A stretch of DNA of 64,000 nt, from positions 17,197,388 through 17,261,387 of the forward strand of contig NC_080418.1 of NCBI RefSeq assembly GCF_029873635.1. The letters are read 5' to 3'. How positions within the stretch are numbered: the first letter of the stretch is position 1; each line of letters begins with the position of its first letter. Below the pieces are notes generated by a model. It was not told the DNA's origin and ran no database searches. It saw only the letters and a program-made list of their open reading frames with translations. Below, piece after piece: positions 10,428 through 20,167 of the stretch. The position numbers were made by a program, and so were the translations under genes. The DNA comes from Malania oleifera (lineage: Eukaryota; Streptophyta; Magnoliopsida; Santalales; Ximeniaceae).

Positions 10428-11981
10428 CAAAAATCCCAGGTTGTTACAATTGGTCTGTCCAAATGATAAATAAAGACAAGTTAAGTATTTTTTTGTCAAA
10501 GAGAATTGCTTATGCTCGGAAGCATTCCTTGTTAAGGATGACTGGCTTTGTGGAAGGAGGGTTCCCTGCTACATACTTGGGTGTTCCTTTGGTATCGAGT
10601 CATCTTACGGCCCATATTTTAGAGCCTCTTGTTGCTAAATTGAAGAAAAAGATAGCAAGTTGGAAATTTAAGTTTTTATCTCAAGGGGGGCGCTTAGTTT
10701 TAATTAAGCATGTATTATCATCAATGGCGGTTCATCAATTGGCGATAATTGACATTCCTAATATTGTCTTCACAAAGTTAAATTCTATGTTATCGAATTG
10801 TTTTTGAAGTGGAGTAAATAATAAAAGAAAAAGGAAATGGTGTTCCTGACCTAATATATGTAAGTCTGTTTGTGAGGGTGGTTTGGGTATTAGGGATTTT
10901 GAAGAAGTAAAAAAAACATTACATATGAAGTTTGTGTGGAGATTGTTAACTATGGATAATCTGTGGACTCAATTCTTTAAAGTCAAGTATTTGAATAATA
11001 GACACCACTTAAGAGAAATAAAGTCAGATAAAGGAACCAGATTTTTGAAGATCGATTGCTCGTGTGATACCTAAAGTATTAGAGCATGTTCATGTTCAAA
11101 TTAAAGAAGGGTCAACCTCTTTCTGGTTTGATCGATGGTTAGCCTCCGATCCCCTTTGTGCTAAGGTTTAGGAAATCAGAAACTATAAGCTATGAACACA
11201 AGATTTTTGGGATAGAGATGGGTGGAATGTTGATTTATTAGTGGATCTGTTAGGTGAAGAACAAGCTGAGGAAGTAATGAACTCTACTATTTCTTGCAAG
11301 GAGGATCCAGATACAGTAATTTGGGAACCTTCAACAAATGGAAAATTTACCACGGCAAGTGCTTGGGAAATTATACAGGAGCGTAAAGAGGAATTCTTAG
11401 TTTCAAAATGGATCTGGCATCCTATGTTGCCAAAACGGGTGTCAATTTGTATGTGAAAGTCTTGGTTCGCTTGTCTTCCGGTTGATACTCGTATTTAAGA
11501 AGTAGGTGTTTAGATGGCCTCTCGGTGTGATTGTTGTTCAAATGCCAAGATTGAATCTCTAGACCATGTGTTTTGCACTAGATCTTTTGCTCAGGAGGTA
11601 TGGAAACAAGCAATAGTGGTGTTAGGTGTTAGTTGTATGGCAACGAATACATGGAAAGCCAGAGTTAATTTCTGCTTTTGTTGTACTAGACAGGCCTCAC
11701 AATTAGGCATTTTGGTAGGTCTCATACCTAGTCTCATCATTTGGAGACTTTGGACTCGTCGATGTAGAGTTAGAATGGAATAAATTCATGATTCGGTGAG
11801 AACTGTGTGGCTTGATATTAAATATTAGCTGAGATCCATTTCGGACAAGTTAACTAAATGTGCACCTACTTCTTGCATTGATATTGCAGTCCTTCGTGCT
11901 TTAGATATTCAAGTAAAAAATGTGAGGGTTCGTCTTCCTCGTGTAGTCAGATGATGTAAACCTGGGATAGGTTGGGTTAAG

Positions 11982-12344
11982 TTGAATGTGGATGGAAGCT
12001 GTAGAGGCAACTTAGGTAATTATGGTGGTGGAGGCGTGATAAGAGATGAAAGAGAATTATTTAAAACAGCTTTTTCCTCATTACTGGGTTATGGAACCAA
12101 TAATATAGCTGAATTGAAAGCGATTATTATAGGGATTAATCTGTACAAAGATCTCAGATTTGATCAAATGGAGATTGCCTGTGACTCTACTTTGTTGGTT
12201 CAGTGGATTAATTTTGGGAAGTGTTCGGCTTGGAACTTATGGGAATTGTGGGAAGAGCTTGTGTTAACATTGAGAGGCATACATTACAAAGTGAAACATG
12301 TTTACAGGGAGGTGAATCAAAGTGCGGATTTCTTTGCCAAGTAG
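11982..12344 (+). pseudogene. LINE RNase H domain, copy 1
   Basis: RNase H of the plant L1 type, which would degrade the RNA strand of the RNA-DNA hybrid. All four acidic catalytic positions are visible: Asp in NVDGSCRGN, Glu in NIAELKAIIIGIN, Asp in ACDSTLLVQWI and Asp in NQSADFFAK. The frame ends at a TAG just after FFAK, where the second copy reads CAG and continues for about 38 more residues. This stop is probably a recent C-to-T change. It has no start of its own and was part of ORF2. Confidence 0.8.
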
Positions 12345-12659
12345 AGTAAATTTGGTATATCTCAATCATATAGTTGTCAAGATGAGCGTCCACAGCAAGT
12401 CAAGGGAATGATTCGATTAGATTTGTTAGAATTTCCTTCCTTACGCTTTTGATGTTTTGTGCTGGTGTTTGTGAAGGTTGTAGTGGTTGGTTTATTCCTC
12501 GAGATCTTCCGGAATTTTGTTTGTTTTCCACTTATAGTTGTTTAGTTCTTATTTATTTGTTTGGTTATTGGTTATTGGTTTATTGGTTTTTAATAAGTTG
12601 GTTAAGTTAGTTTTATATTCTTGGGGTTTAATGTTGTTTTCCCCAAATCTCAAGGTTGG

Positions 12660-12688
12660 AACCACGGTATTCTTCCGCCATAAGTGAG
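12660..12688 (+). promoter_or_regulatory. Shared 29-nt 3'-end motif, copy 2 (LINE)
   Basis: The motif AACCACGG...AAGTGAG, with one change in the core (TTCTTCC for TTCCTCC), lies about 40 nt before the A-rich tail of the LINE. AATAAA follows at 12698-12703, 9 nt after the motif. See the matching copies at 1464, 19932 and 25195. Confidence 0.6.
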
Positions 12689-13031
12689 GGATTTTCTAAT
12701 AAAGATAGGAGGTGTCGCCCTCTTTTTCTAAAAAAAAATAATAATTTTGCTACCTACAAATATTTTCTATTTTCATAGGTGATATGAAATCTCATGATTT
12801 GTTGGAATTAGTAGTTTTTTCACTCTCAGTAAATTCTATCAAATCATGGAATTTTACATCAGACATGAAAACGAATAGAACTCTAAAAATACCATGCTTG
12901 CTGAATTTCATTGACAGAATAATAAAAATAATTTGAAAACATTTACATATTAACTTGATACAATGCAGAAGTTTAACTATTTTGGTGATCTTATAAATAT
13001 AAGATGCAATGTTAAAATAAATAAATAAAGT

Positions 13032-13205
13032 AAAGGGCAGTCAAATGCATAAAGCTCCCACTTATGCGGAGTCTAGGGAAGGGACGGACCACAATGGATC
13101 TATAGTACGCAGCCTTATCTTACATTTTTACAAGAGATAGTTTCCACGCCTCGAACCCGTGACCAATCACACAAGGACAACCTTACCGTTGCGCCTGAAC
13201 TCCTC
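13032..13205 (-). repeat. Au-type SINE
   Basis: A tRNA-derived SINE read on the minus strand. The A-box-like GCGCAACGGTAAGG is at 13181-13194 and the B-box GGGTTCGAGGC at 13148-13158. The body contains the reverse complements of CGGACCACAA and TACGCAGCCTTA, known to me from the widespread plant Au SINE. Two more copies, more decayed, are at 51190-51365 and 54254-54333. The rest of 12739-14414 shows no gene or other element I recognise. Confidence 0.75.
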
Positions 13206-14415
13206 TTCAAATGTAACATACAATGTTGCCTCACAAAAATAATAAATAAATATATATATATTATATTTGATAAAAAAATTATCATTGAAGGTTAGAAAAA
13301 TTAAGAAGCAGTGCAATTTCAAACACGATTCATTTATTTGTAAGAGAGAAACTGACAAGACCGGAAGAGATAAGATAAAATGACCATGATTTCTATAGGG
13401 ATGAAAGTAATTGGAAGTTTGTTAGTCAGAATTTTTGCTTCATGGTTAAAACAACTCTTGTTAATAGTCAGTTGGTCATAATTTCCAAGCACATCAGTGC
13501 CACCAGCTATTCATAAATCAAAGTTCAAAGGCTTAATAAGGAACCTTACAATGAATCAACTTCATAAGAATCATCTATACAATACGTATGGATTATTTTG
13601 AATGCAACTAAAATAAAATGTGAACTTATATACTTGATCAACTCATTTATACGCATCTCAAAACAGGCAACTTTCTGGCAGCTACTAATCAAAATAAATC
13701 TGCCCTGCAAACTTTATACTTTTGAAATGAGACAAATATAAGAATAGTCCAGCATGATTCACTCAAAAGGGAAGTACCACCATCTATTCAGCTTCCCAAG
13801 TAAGGGATTTAGTTTATTTAGTAGCTGAGAATCTTTAAGATTTAAGAATTATGTCTCATTTATCTTTCTCTGCTTTATCATATAGAAGATCACTTGCACC
13901 CCAACAAAAAATTCTTTCCCATATTCCCATCTTTTCAGGTTCTTGTCCCCTAGTCCTTTCCCTTTTCCTTTCAGTACACTGCATCTTTGGCCTTTGTCAC
14001 GGCACACTCATCATTACCTTAATTTGGGTGTAATGAGAATAAGATTTTTTTTAATTATTATTAATTTCGCTAGCCACATATAGCCACTTTAATAAAGGAG
14101 TTATACTATGTTTTATACTGGAAAAATAAAATGACATCTTAAAAAATCAAGCATAAGAGCCATGCAGCAAGACAGTATTCGAGATCTCCACAGCCAATTT
14201 TCCTTTGATCTGTTCCCAAATTAACAAAAAAAAAAAAAAAAAAGTATCAAAATTACATGTACTCCGGGTTATCAGAAGCCCAATTTGCAGAACATATTTT
14301 CCATGAATTACTAAACATTGTATCTTATACTGTTAAAGAGGAGAGCTAATTATATAAGGTACATCAACGTATCAATCTATTGCGTAGATTATTTTGATAT
14401 AATGGCTTAGATCAC

Positions 14416-14463
14416 ATGCACGAGGTGCTTATCACAAAATGAGCACGCCTACACCACGTGCAT
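14416..14463. promoter_or_regulatory. Inverted repeat containing a G-box upstream of MYB
   Basis: ATGCACGAGGTG (14416-14427) and CACCACGTGCAT (14452-14463) form an 11-of-12 inverted repeat with a 24-nt loop. The right arm contains CACGTG (14455-14460), a G-box bound by bZIP and bHLH factors. It ends about 55 nt before the TATA box of the MYB gene, a normal place for a proximal promoter element. Function is inferred from position. Confidence 0.45.
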
Positions 14464-14517
14464 ATTATAATAATATAGAGTTTGTCACACAGTTTCTCAA
14501 CAGCAAAAGTTGGATTG

Positions 14518-14525
14518 TATAAATA
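14518..14525 (+). promoter_or_regulatory. TATA box of the MYB gene
   Basis: TATAAATA lies 103 nt before the chosen ATG at 14621. A start site about 30 nt downstream gives a 5' UTR of about 70 nt and leaves out the earlier in-frame ATG at 14510, which lies before the TATA box. Confidence 0.6.
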
Positions 14526-14620
14526 TTAGCATGTACCGAGGCCCTTACAAGCAAGGAGGAAGTCATTTGCTTTTCTGCAGGAATTGGAGACAGAACAGGG
14601 AAAAGACGAAGGAAAGAAAA

Positions 14621-15034
14621 ATGGTGCAAGAAGAAATCCGAAAGGGTCCATGGACAGAACAGGAAGACCTTCAACTCGTCTGCTTTGTGGGCTTGTTTGG
14701 AGATCGACGATGGGATTTCATCGCAAAGGTATCAGGTTTGAAGGTGGCGGGAGACAGTAATAATAGGTATGCTTACCTCGGACATGATGGGTTTTGGAAG
14801 GAACCACTTCTAACCACCTAATTCTGTTGCAGGCTTGAAAAGAACAGGGAAGAGTTGCAGGTTACGGTGGGTTAATTACCTGCACCCTGGTCTCAAACGA
14901 GGAAAGATGACACCCCATGAAGAGCGACTCATACTTGAACTTCATGCTAAATGGGGAAATAGGTTTGAAAAATATGTGGAAATCTAGTAGTTCATCATTT
15001 CCCCCCTCATCACTCCTAGCCTTCCCCCAATCTA

Positions 15035-15065
<31 letters not shown>

Positions 15066-15680
15066 GACAGGCACAAACACACACATAAATTTCAAAAGGA
15101 ATAAAATTTGCTTGGATTATTTTCTTTAGTTTTTCGTTCATCTAGTTGTGCCCCCCTAATAAGTTACATGATCAAACGCAGATGGTCAAGAATTGCTCGG
15201 AAATTACCTGGAAGAACAGACAATGAAATAAAGAACTATTGGAGAACACATATGAGGAAAAAAGCTCAAGAGAGGAAACGAGCTACATCTCCATCATCAT
15301 CTTCCAATTGTTGCTCTTCACCACCAAATAATCCAACCAAGGATTCTGTACCCTTCTCTGAGACTGGAGGACCAAGCTTTTACGATACAGGAGGTCTGGA
15401 GACATCAGATTTGAATGGAAAAAAGAATGATCAGGAGGAAGAAGGTGAAAAGGGGTCTTCCATGGATGAAATATGGAAAGAAATTGCTTCATTAGGAGAT
15501 GATCCTATAAAACCATTTTATGAGGGACATAGCTTCTCTTGTCCTCCAATGGCTTCTCCAATGTGGGACTATTGTCCAGACTCATTATGGAGGATGGATG
15601 AAGACAGTAAGATGTTTCTTCCCATAAGCGATCAGGTCTTCTCCTGCTATGACCATGACCAAGCATATTTAACAGGCTAA
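14621..15680 (+). CDS. MYB48/MYB59: R2R3-MYB transcription factor, MYB48/MYB59 type
   Basis: A nuclear DNA-binding regulator. Three exons, 14621-14735, 14833-14962 and 15182-15680, have GT-AG borders, join in phase and total 744 nt (247 residues plus TAA). R2 starts at [11 protein letters not shown] with tryptophans 11, 31 and 51 spaced 19 residues apart. R3 contains [20 protein letters not shown] and [13 protein letters not shown], followed by [12 protein letters not shown]. The R2R3 sequence and the intron positions match the Arabidopsis MYB48/MYB59 pair, and the tail keeps [14 protein letters not shown] and WDYCPDSLW. That family is known for alternative splicing around the first intron; the 97-nt intron here stays open in frame for most of its length. 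The start [11 protein letters not shown] fits the family and the TATA box. No defect is seen, so it is probably functional. Confidence 0.9.
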
Positions 15681-16881
15681 TCAGAATTTTCTTCATTCAA
15701 AATTTGTTTAATATCTGTAATAATATCTTAAGGAAGCTCCAACCTGTACAGCGTAGGGTTTCCCTACTTAAAACTTCATCTTTATGTCAGTCCTAGCATC
15801 CAGACATCATTGTAATATCATTCATGCATAGTTGTAGTCCATGTCTCTGTATTCTGTATACTTCCCGCTCTTGTAAAAGGGAGGAAAAGCTTCCATGAGG
15901 ATGTTGGCCTGCTCATGGATGTAATGTATGTTACATGTATAAGTTTGGTCATAAATCAAGCTGGTCCTGCATAACATTAAAGATTCTCACTTACCATGTG
16001 TGTTCGCACATGCGTGCATGCATGCCTAAACATCACAAGACTTGCAGCAGCAATTCAATTTCAATTAGCTACTCTTAACTCTTCAGATCAACTGCCCCTA
16101 CGCTTTTATATTTTCAATAATGTTTTACAAGAATGTAAGCGTCCAACCATGAAAAGCTTGCTGCAGTACAAATAATAGTTGATAATATTTTCAAAAACCC
16201 CAAGTACTAAGTTGATTCTATCCTTCATAGGGTAAAAACAATCAGTTACTGCAAACAGAGTTTACAATGTATATATGTTGGAGATGGAAAGAGAACATTG
16301 CCGTTCGTTTTTGGCTATAGGTAAGGTCAAAGAGGCAGATTTGAATACACTTATCTGTTCAAGATTACTTGTAGCCAAACCCACCTAGTGGGAAGCAAGG
16401 CTTGATTTGTTTGTTGTATCTGTTCATGATCACTTAAAAAGATGGCAGGATGGATTAACTTGAGGCAAACATATCTGTCAGTCTCTCTTTATATATGTCT
16501 GCCTGTGTGTGATATATTACATATATATTGAGACATGTAGTACTTGTAGTATTTGCGAAAAGACAATACTTTCTCCAACCCATGAACTCCTTCCTCATTT
16601 TTCATTTTTTCTTCCCTCTCTCCTCTATCATAAAAAGTCAAGCAGCCGACTCCTACAATGCCCTTGCGTCTTTTTGTCTTGGGGTCTTCTAACACTTCAA
16701 CTTTTCTCCCTTAATCGTTTTTCCTTTACTATGGAATCAACTACCACTCCAACAATTCATTAGCCAATTCACTCTTTGAAGCTTTTCCTTCTATTTTCCC
16801 TCTTTCCCCTTGCCTGCTTGTTTCCCTCTTTCTCTATCTTACTCTCCCGTCTCCCTTATCAAATACCCAATTGCTGACATA
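15681..16881. other. MYB 3' flank and intergenic DNA
   Basis: The first few hundred bases should hold the MYB 3' UTR and polyadenylation site; several AT-rich candidates exist and none stands out. A pyrimidine-rich stretch lies at about 16570-16860. No other gene or element is recognised. Confidence 0.5.
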
Positions 16882-17182
16882 TGTTAGATTATCACTTTAC
16901 CTAAAAGCTTAAACTGTTAGGTTGTGGGCTAACAATGTATATCAAGTTTTAACACTCCCCCACACGTGCAGCCCGACAGCATGTGGAGAGAAAAACACAC
17001 GATAGATAGCACCCATTACAGGGAATACAATATTTTTTTTAAACACGAAACAATAAATGCAGGCAACGGGACTAAAACCCAAAACCTCCTAGTACTAGCT
17101 CTGATACCATGTTAAATTACCACTTTACCTAAAAGCTTAAGCTGTTAGGTTGTGGGCCAACAATGCATGTCAAGTTTTGACA
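16882..17182 (-). mobile_element. TRIM (miniature LTR retrotransposon)
   Basis: Two 73-bp direct repeats, 16882-16954 and 17110-17182, start TGTTA and end AACA or GACA, and differ at about eight positions. Read on the minus strand, the 5' repeat (right) is followed at once by TGGTATCAGAGC (17098-17109), the initiator-methionine tRNA primer site. The 3' repeat (left) is preceded by the purine-rich GTGTGGGGGAG. The 155-nt interior has no coding capacity. This is the diagnostic layout of a TRIM, which relies on proteins from other elements. The flanking 5-mers (acata, acaac) match only in part. Confidence 0.8.
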
Positions 17183-18764
17183 ACAACAATATATGCAAAC
17201 ACAATTAATATAAAAACATGCATTGCTATTGTTTAATAAGAACAAAGTGTAGGCTTCAGATGAAGTATAAAGAACTGCCCTTCTAGGCTGTCTAAAATGT
17301 CGTAATTTATCCTAAAATAAAATAATTTAGTGGTTAGCACTACGCAACCCGATTCCATTTATCATTTTTATTTTGTCATTTTGTCTGACTAATGGTCAAT
17401 CAAGAATGACTCACAAACTATTTTGAAGGAAAATAGACAGACGTCAGCATAAACTTTTGACATGCAGATCTTCTCAGATTAGCCCATCATCTGCACAAGG
17501 CCAGTAATGCCAGTCCTGCCTCACCAAGACCTTTCAATACTTGAGGAAAAAATGTTGCGCTAAGGATATGACACCTCTACAGAATCAGCTCAGAAATCCT
17601 ACTGTCTATTCCAAATGGCCCTCAGGAACCATAATGGGAGAAGGGATTTTGAATTAACAGTGTTTGATGCCTTGAAAGAGTCGGCCAACAAAGGCATCAC
17701 CCCAAAACAGACTTGGAGGGTATTTTTTTTGCTCCGTCAGAATTTTCTCTTATGCTTCACATTTTTTTCTCTTTTAAACTAGATCTCAATTGTCACTGAA
17801 ATTATGCCTGTGGTATCGCCAATAAGATACCAGCATTACAGGAAAGCTCAAGAATAAATCAATGTTTCGAATAAAGCAGATCATATCTAGCGTGACCAGA
17901 CCCCAAACACTGGCACAGAAAGCTCTTGAATTGTTTTCCTTCACAGGATTAAAGAACATAGTTCTTGCTTTCTCTGCATATCTTCGCTGTATTATAATAA
18001 CTGACACCAGTCTACCCCTAAATTACCATTTTCCAAACAGTACCTGATATAATACATTGCTTGCCTCAAATTCCAATAACTACCATAGCAATAAACAGGA
18101 CCTTAAGACATTCACAGTGGAGGAAATAGCATATTGAAGATGTCACTTGCCCACGAATCATGAAAGTAGTTATTTACCAATCAGAAAAAACAAATCTTGA
18201 AAATGGTTCACCTGTAATCAAAGATCATAATACACATCAATCCTGAAATGCATAAACTTGTATTCAAAGATCATAATATGCATCAATAGCAAACAATTTG
18301 AAATTGATTTAGCATTTAAGAATTGTCCTGTAGAATACACTCATAACAAAGTTAATGCCAAAATGGGCCCAAGATCACCACTGGCGCCAAATCATTTGAG
18401 CTTCATGTCCATGCAGACACATCATTGGACCATAGTTCAATTTAAACCAAGTCCATAAAACTCAAATCTTCATTTTACACCCAATATATAACCATCCATC
18501 CACTGCAAATGATAAGTGGCACATCTTGTCACCAAGACTCCCAATGGTAGATTGGTCTCACTAGAACAGTTTATCATGTAGGGTACCAGTTGGTCTCATT
18601 TAAAAGAGCAAAGCTATCAATTTTACAATCAACAACTTCATTCATCTAGTTATTAGTGGTGCCAGTATCTTAGTTGTCGTAACTCTTACGCTTCAATCAT
18701 AATCAGATGATGAGATGAAGGAACAGTTTCAGTTACAAATTAAGTATTACAAATGAGACTATTT
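17183..18764. other. Intergenic DNA without recognised features
   Basis: AT-rich sequence. Short open frames at 17786-18047 and 18258-18458 show no known motif and overlap each other on opposite strands. I see no RNA gene or mobile element here. Confidence 0.5.
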
Positions 18765-18772
18765 ATCTCTCT

Positions 18773-19393
18773 TAATGTTTCAAAAGGCTCAATTAAGGCT
18801 TGCCTCAAGGCAAGGCAGACCTAAAATGCCTTGAGGCTCAATTCAAAATGCCAAATCCCAAAAAAACTAGCGCATTCCACGCTAAGGCTTACGCATTAGT
18901 ACAAAAGGCACGCCTTTTGCGCCTTTCTAGTTGAGGCTTATGCAGTTTGGGCATGTAAATCTCAAGTTAGATTTGGTTAGAAAAATTTAACTTTGTGTAT
19001 ATATAAAAGGAATTTCATAATATGAACTGATTTCAAGAACTTTTGAACCTCTACCTTTCCAAAATAACTGAGAGTTGTATCTTACATCTTGAAAATAATT
19101 TGAACATTGTAATGTTATAGCTATTTGTTGTCATGATTTATATAATGAAATAAAGTTAGCAATATTTGAATGCCCAACAAGGAGTTTACAAATTATATTT
19201 TAATTTTAAAACTTTTTATTTGTGATTTTGTTAATTTTTCTTTATTTGTGAAATATATGTAATTTATTTACATATTTTTATAAAATAAAAAAAAAAAATC
19301 TCAAAAGACTTGCGCCCCAACGCCTTAAGGCTTATACCTCGCCTCTTATAGGTTAGAACGCTTCCCCTTATGCCCTCGCCTTTTAAAACATTG
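18773..19393. mobile_element. Non-autonomous hAT-type DNA transposon
   Basis: A 621-bp element with terminal inverted repeats TAATGTTTCAAAAGGC (left) and CAATGTTTTAAAAGGC (right, reverse complement), 14 of 16 matching. It is flanked by 8-bp duplications ATCTCTCT (18765-18772) and ATCCCTCT (19394-19401), 7 of 8 matching. Eight-bp duplications are the hAT signature. Both ends are rich in AAGGC and GCCTT, which would form secondary structure. No transposase is encoded. A related copy is at 30863-31802. Confidence 0.75.
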
Positions 19394-19401
19394 ATCCCTC
19401 T

Positions 19402-19889
19402 TAATACTAAAAGAAAGCAAAATGAGCACCTGCACAGGAAGAAATCAATCCAGAAGAGTTTTTCTTCTTTCATTAAACAAGACTACTTTTCTGATCAATC
19501 CACTTTCCTTTTCATTCAACTGCTCAAACCTACAAACACAACATCAGAATAGAGTTCAGATATAGAATAAGGTCAGTTCTCCAGATACTGAGGTCATCAT
19601 TTTGTTTTTCTCTAAAGGAACAGATATTGTTGTCATTACTGTGCATAAATACAAATCATGGCCCACTTCTCAACGAATGAATTCTGCTACTTGAAAGAAG
19701 AAAAAAATACAACATGCACCCCCCCCCCCCCTCTCCCAACTCTTAGTGCCACCCACAGAAGATTAAGAAAGTAAAAATAATCAGTAAACACACATAGCCT
19801 TGTTGAATCAACAACTAAAAGAATTTAGTTTCAAAAAAAGGGAGGGGGGAAGGGGAAGGTTTAGTGCCTCTTTATATATATATATATAT
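19402..19889. other. Intergenic DNA between hAT and LINE
   Basis: No gene is seen. A C-homopolymer lies at about 19719-19731, a purine run at about 19838-19858 and a (TA)n run at about 19872-19889, directly at the 3' end of the LINE. Confidence 0.5.
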
Positions 19890-19931
19890 TGGTAAAAGAG
19901 GGCGGCACCTTCTTTCTTTATTAGAAAACCC

Positions 19932-19960
19932 CTCACTTATGGCGGAGGAATATCGTGGTT
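19932..19960 (-). promoter_or_regulatory. Shared 29-nt 3'-end motif, copy 3 (LINE)
   Basis: Minus-strand copy of the motif (one change in the core, GATATTCC), 42 nt before the LINE 3' end, with AATAAA (19922-19917) 9 nt after it. The spacing equals that in the other LINE. Confidence 0.6.
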
Positions 19961-20167
19961 CCAACCTTAAAACTTGTGGAAAACAAAATCAAACCCCAAG
20001 AAACTAAAACTGACTTAACCAACTTATTCAAAACCAATAAACCAATTACCAACAACTAAACAAATAAATAAGAACTAAACAACTATAAGTGGAAAACAAA
20101 CAAAACTCCGGAAGATCTCGAGAAATAAACCATCCACTACAATCTTCACAAACACCAGCACAAAACA

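Larger units (their letters stand above)
8400..10448 (-). repeat. Solo-like gypsy LTR (about 2.05 kb)
   Basis: Read on the minus strand it begins TGTAACAACC at 10448 and ends at 8400 near CCACA. It shares the palindrome array (10427-10237), the region after it (about 10130-10010), the central block (about 9130-8900) and the 3' end (about 8720-8400) with the LTR at 1600-3795. No polypurine tract lies at its right and no primer-binding site at its left, so it looks like a solo LTR left by recombination. The flanking 5-mers do not match, so one flank has changed. The LINE starts right at its right edge. Confidence 0.75.
10449..12738 (+). mobile_element. L1-type LINE, 5'-truncated, with RNase H
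   Basis: A non-LTR retrotransposon fragment. In order it shows the C-terminal part of reverse transcriptase (about 10449-10806; TYLGVPLVSSHLT, SWKFKFLSQGGRLVLIKHVL), a GGLGIRDFEEVKKTLHMKFV segment (10877 on), the zinc-binding zf-RVT region (about 11241-11650; CDCCSNAKIESLDHVFC), and an RNase H domain (11982-12344). A 3' UTR of about 380 nt ends in an A-rich tail at 12729-12738. The reading frame is broken by at least four stops or frameshifts. Endonuclease and most of the reverse transcriptase are missing. A close relative lies at 19890-21039 on the other strand. Confidence 0.85.

Noticed and set aside
10160-10807. 215-residue frame joining FVDE-like sequence to LINE reverse transcriptase
   Set aside because: It runs across the LTR and LINE junction. 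The first part is non-coding LTR and only the part from 10449 is LINE-derived, so it is not a fusion gene.
13148-13195. Possible tRNA gene from B-box GGGTTCGAGGC
   Set aside because: No cloverleaf can be drawn, and the body matches the Au SINE. The boxes at 53515-53587 are likewise part of a SINE.
14510-14620. Upstream in-frame ATG of the MYB gene ([11 protein letters not shown])
   Set aside because: It lies before the TATA box at 14518, so it would not be in the transcript. Family proteins begin close to the KGPW motif.
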